Part shown: positions 62,012 through 64,000 of the stretch, piece by piece
Position numbering within the stretch: the first letter of the stretch is position 1
Layout: each line of letters starts with the position of its first letter
Assembly (NCBI GenBank): GCA_902462205.1
Contig: CABQAR010000005.1
Location: 1 to 64,000 of the forward strand
DNA: 64,000 bases
Reading direction: 5' to 3'
Source: an uncultured Dialister sp.
Lineage (GTDB): Bacteria; Bacillota; Negativicutes; Veillonellales; Dialisteraceae
Notes under the pieces: generated by a model
The model's database searches: none
What the model was told of the DNA's origin: nothing
The model's input: the letters and a program-made list of their open reading frames with translations, nothing else
Translations under genes and position numbers: made by a program

Positions 62012-62715
62012 GGTTCCTCCGGATCGCATAGGAAAAGGGGCTTGAAATCGAGGTAGTCTGATGATGTCAGATGGAGACGGATGCCTTCCAGCTCTTCCGG
62101 CAGATTGACGAAGTTCGGACTGCCGTGGATGTGTCCATAAATGCAGTCTGTCACGCCGTGCTCTTTCATGATATGAATCATGCGTGTCGGCTTTTTCTGT
62201 TCATCGAAAGGAGGATAGTGGAGGATGGCAAATATCTTCTTACACCCCAGCTTTTCGGCGGCTTCCAGAGAACGCACGAGCCTCCCTTCTTCGCGAAGGA
62301 TGATGGCCTTGTCCTCTTCCGTGATTTTCCGGGACGTTTCCGGAATCCATCCCCTTGTGCCCGCAAGGGCTATATTTCCTGTAGATAAGGCGGAATTGAA
62401 GATGAATTCAAAGGCGTTGTCCGTCATGCGTTTCATTTTTGAAACGGTGTTCCACCAGTAATCATGGTTGCCGCGGACGATGATCTTCCGGCCGGGGAGG
62501 GAACCGAGCATTTTCAGATCGGATAAGGCGTCTTCCATGTGGGTCGCCCAGGAAAGATCGCCTGCCATGATGACCGTATCGTTCTCGGTGATGGTGTTTT
62601 TCCAGGAATCAATGATTTTCTGCCGGTGGCCTTTCCAGTTTTCCCCGAAAATATCCATTGGCTTTGTCGGAGGATCTCCGGACAGGTGAAAATCGCTGAA
62701 GGCATATAATTTCAT
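61999..62715 (-). CDS. Metallophosphoesterase
   Basis: Calcineurin-like phosphoesterase of 238 aa. Metal motifs in order: DFHLSG (8-13), GDLSWATHM, RGNHDYWW, LHYPPF, YGHIHG. Likely cytoplasmic, with no signal peptide. Substrate unknown. A GGAG site lies ~13 bp before the ATG on its strand, a bit far. Confidence 0.88.
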   Translation of the reverse strand: MKLYAFSDFHLSGDPPTKPMDIFGENWKGHRQKIIDSWKNTITENDTVIMAGDLSWATHMEDALSDLKMLGSLPGRKIIVRGNHDYWWNTVSKMKRMTDNAFEFIFNSALSTGNIALAGTRGWIPETSRKITEEDKAIILREEGRLVRSLEAAEKLGCKKIFAILHYPPFDEQKKPTRMIHIMKEHGVTDCIYGHIHGSPNFVNLPEELEGIRLHLTSSDYLDFKPLFLCDPEEPCTD

Positions 62716-62750
62716 TCAGTGTAAGTGCTCCTTAAGTTCCATTATTTTAT

Positions 62751-63511
62751 TTAACCGCCGAAATATTTTTCTGATTTCAGCGTATCCAGGATATGCTGCT
62801 GGCTGTCTTCATCCATGACGTGGGTGATCCGGTACCCCATATAAAGAGGGCTTGCCGTGTAACGGGGAAACAGCTTCACATGGATATTTTTCAGATGGTA
62901 GAAAAATAAATTGTAGCTTGTACAGGGGATGGGGAAGTCGTGGAGGATGAAACGGGCGACGCGCTGTATGGCATCGGCGAATGTATCGGGATGCCCGTCT
63001 GATTTCAGCGTCACGTTCAGCTCTCCCATGCCGCAGATCGGATAAGAGGACAGGGACGCATAGCAGTTTTCATCCTCATGGAATACGGTTCCCAAAAAGT
63101 TCTCATTATCTATATTATCCGTATAATCATAGTTTTCCAGCCCGATGATCTGGGAATGAGGATGCCGCTGCGATCCGCCGGAGCCGGGGCCGTAATTCCG
63201 GAAGTACAGGACGGATTTGAAGCAGCCGTCTTTTTCCATCTGCGTCCATTTTTCCAGACCGAAAGAAATGACCTGATGGAGCTTATCCGCCGTGTATTCC
63301 GTCAGTTCCGTGTCATGGACGGAGGTTTCCACAATGACCGTGGGATAGGTGTGATCAAAGACGGGGAATTTATTCATCAGCCAGATCATGTCTTCTTTTT
63401 TTCTAATATATGGGTCAATCGTTCAGGATGACAGAAAGGGCATGCCGGCTGTTTTCCCGAATGAGGCTTCGTTTTTCCGATGGACATGTTGTAAATAATG
63501 GGCGTATGCAT
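62751..63511 (-). CDS. DUF4931/GalT-like HIT-superfamily protein, frame split by a -1 shift
   Basis: The coding region starts at ATG 63511 (AAGGAAGG before it), reads MHTPIIYNMSIGKTK with a zinc-type CPFC motif, and would stop at 63386-63388 after 41 residues. The rest of the family protein continues in the -1 frame from EDMIWLMNKFPVFDHTYP to the stop at 62751, with the HIT/GalT active-site motif RHPHSQI. The two frames meet at the heptamer A-AAA-AAG (63395-63401, minus strand), in phase as a classical -1 slippery site. Read with one slip the protein is 253 aa, the expected family size. Alternatives are a true one-base loss in the A7 run (pseudogene), a sequencing error, or transcriptional slippage. 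Confidence 0.8.
63395..63401 (-). other. A-AAA-AAG slippery heptamer at the frame break
   Basis: On the minus strand the zero-frame codons are GAA AAA AAG. Slipping back one base at AAA-AAG gives GAA GAC ATG, which restores the conserved family sequence. The same heptamer drives frameshifting in E. coli dnaX. No convincing upstream Shine-Dalgarno stimulator or downstream hairpin was found by eye. Confidence 0.6.
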
Positions 63512-63624
63512 AAGATTACCTTCCTTCGATTTTCATTATAGCATGGAAAAACGGTGTGATGAGTATGGAAGAAGTAGGGAAAACGTAAGGAAGATGAAAA
63601 TATTTCTAATGGAATATTTTTTAC

Positions 63625-63661
63625 CACTTTACTTGACAAAAGTAAAGTGATGATATATTAT
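63625..63661 (+). promoter_or_regulatory. Promoter with operator palindrome before the ABC-transporter lipoprotein
   Basis: Consensus -35 TTGACA (63633-63638), 17 bp, TATTAT (63656-63661). A perfect 10-bp inverted repeat CACTTTACTT (63625-63634) / AAGTAAAGTG (63640-63649) with a 5-bp centre covers the -35 box, so a repressor is likely. Confidence 0.75.
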
Positions 63662-63712
63662 ACTGTCATAACATTACTTTATCAGAATAAAGAAATAAAG
63701 GAGAGGGACACA

Positions 63713-64000
63713 ATGAATTGGAAGAAAATGGCAATTGTCGGAGCGTTAGCATTTGGTGCAGCCGGTCTGATCGCAGGCTGCGGCGGAGATAAAAAGGCAG
63801 GGGATGCGAAACCGGCAGCCAATGCAGGAGCTGCTGCAAAGCCGGCGAAAATCGTGGCAGGCATGGATGATACCTTTGCACCGATGGGATTCCGTGATGA
63901 CAAAGGAGAAATCGTAGGCTTCGACATCGACATGGCGAAGGCGGTATCTAAAGAAATCGGCGTGCCGATCGAATTCAAGCCGATTGACTGGGCAAGCAAG
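63713..64000 (+). CDS. Amino-acid-type ABC transporter substrate-binding lipoprotein (partial)
   Basis: First 96 residues only; cut by the window end. A lipoprotein signal peptide ends LIAGC with lipidated C23, followed by an A/K/G-rich linker and the start of an SBP family 3 domain (AGMDDTFAPMGFRDDKGEIV, GFDIDMAKAVSKEIG), typical of polar amino-acid or glutamine/cystine transporters. ATG follows AAGGAGAGGG. The permease and ATPase genes are expected to the right. Confidence 0.9.
   Translation, partial: MNWKKMAIVGALAFGAAGLIAGCGGDKKAGDAKPAANAGAAAKPAKIVAGMDDTFAPMGFRDDKGEIVGFDIDMAKAVSKEIGVPIEFKPIDWASK

Noticed and set aside
63415..63639. 74-codon minus-strand frame upstream of the DUF4931 gene
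   Set aside because: It reads the wrong frame of the true N-terminal segment; the correct start is ATG 63511 with AAGGAAGG before it.

Overview
The window looks like a chromosomal segment of an anaerobic Negativicutes bacterium (Veillonellaceae; Dialister-like is my best guess). It combines Firmicute-type gene sets (cdaA-cdaR-glmM, addAB, the sufCBDSU order) with a diderm envelope marker, a TonB-dependent outer-membrane receptor. Its metabolism is strictly fermentative: pyruvate:ferredoxin oxidoreductase, an Ech-type [NiFe] hydrogenase and a complete glycine cleavage system. No taxon-specific marker was searched, so the genus is inference.

Layout. 1-638 holds the end of an outside gene, a terminator, short direct repeats and a CRISPR leader. 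639-1088 is an eight-repeat array of type I-F-like repeats with no cas genes in the window. 1096-8115 is one glycine-catabolism operon (tandem glycine riboswitch, gcvT-gcvH-gcvPA-gcvPB-lplA-lpdA). 8180-12523 has a small coiled-coil protein, an OGG1-type glycosylase, an aminotransferase with a palindrome over its promoter, and an alanine/glycine:cation symporter. 12583-17956 (minus strand) is an arginine operon read M20 hydrolase-argF-argC-argB-argD, with ArgR-box-like sites. A TonB receptor and an unknown 154-aa protein follow. Pyruvate:ferredoxin oxidoreductase (20785-24336, minus) is divergent from a LysR regulator. Then come cdaA-cdaR-glmM, a nitrilase-family amidase, addB-addA (minus), an EamA transporter, ahpC with a domain-permuted AhpF-like reductase, and an MFS transporter.

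42758-54746 is the metabolic centrepiece: a 12-gene rightward cluster for an Ech-type energy-converting [NiFe] hydrogenase (echABCDEF order) plus the full maturation set hypA-B-F-C-D-E. Its ferredoxin subunit is expanded to four double-cluster modules (eight [4Fe-4S] motifs), and its large subunit stops right after the last metal-binding motif. 54864-59904 is the suf Fe-S assembly operon. 59997-61711 is rluA-family plus pgeF. 61781-63511 (minus) holds a small unknown protein, a metallophosphoesterase and a DUF4931/GalT-like protein whose reading frame is split at an A-AAA-AAG run. The window ends inside an amino-acid-type ABC-transporter lipoprotein with an operator-like palindrome on its promoter.

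How it fits together. Pyruvate:ferredoxin oxidoreductase makes reduced ferredoxin. The Ech complex can re-oxidise it to H2 while moving ions. suf supplies the many Fe-S clusters, and AhpC plus its reductase protects them. The glycine operon yields NADH and methylene-THF from glycine under riboswitch control. The most unusual items are the eight-cluster hydrogenase ferredoxin, the permuted AhpF, the frameshift at a dnaX-like slippery heptamer, and the I-F-type CRISPR array in a Firmicute background.
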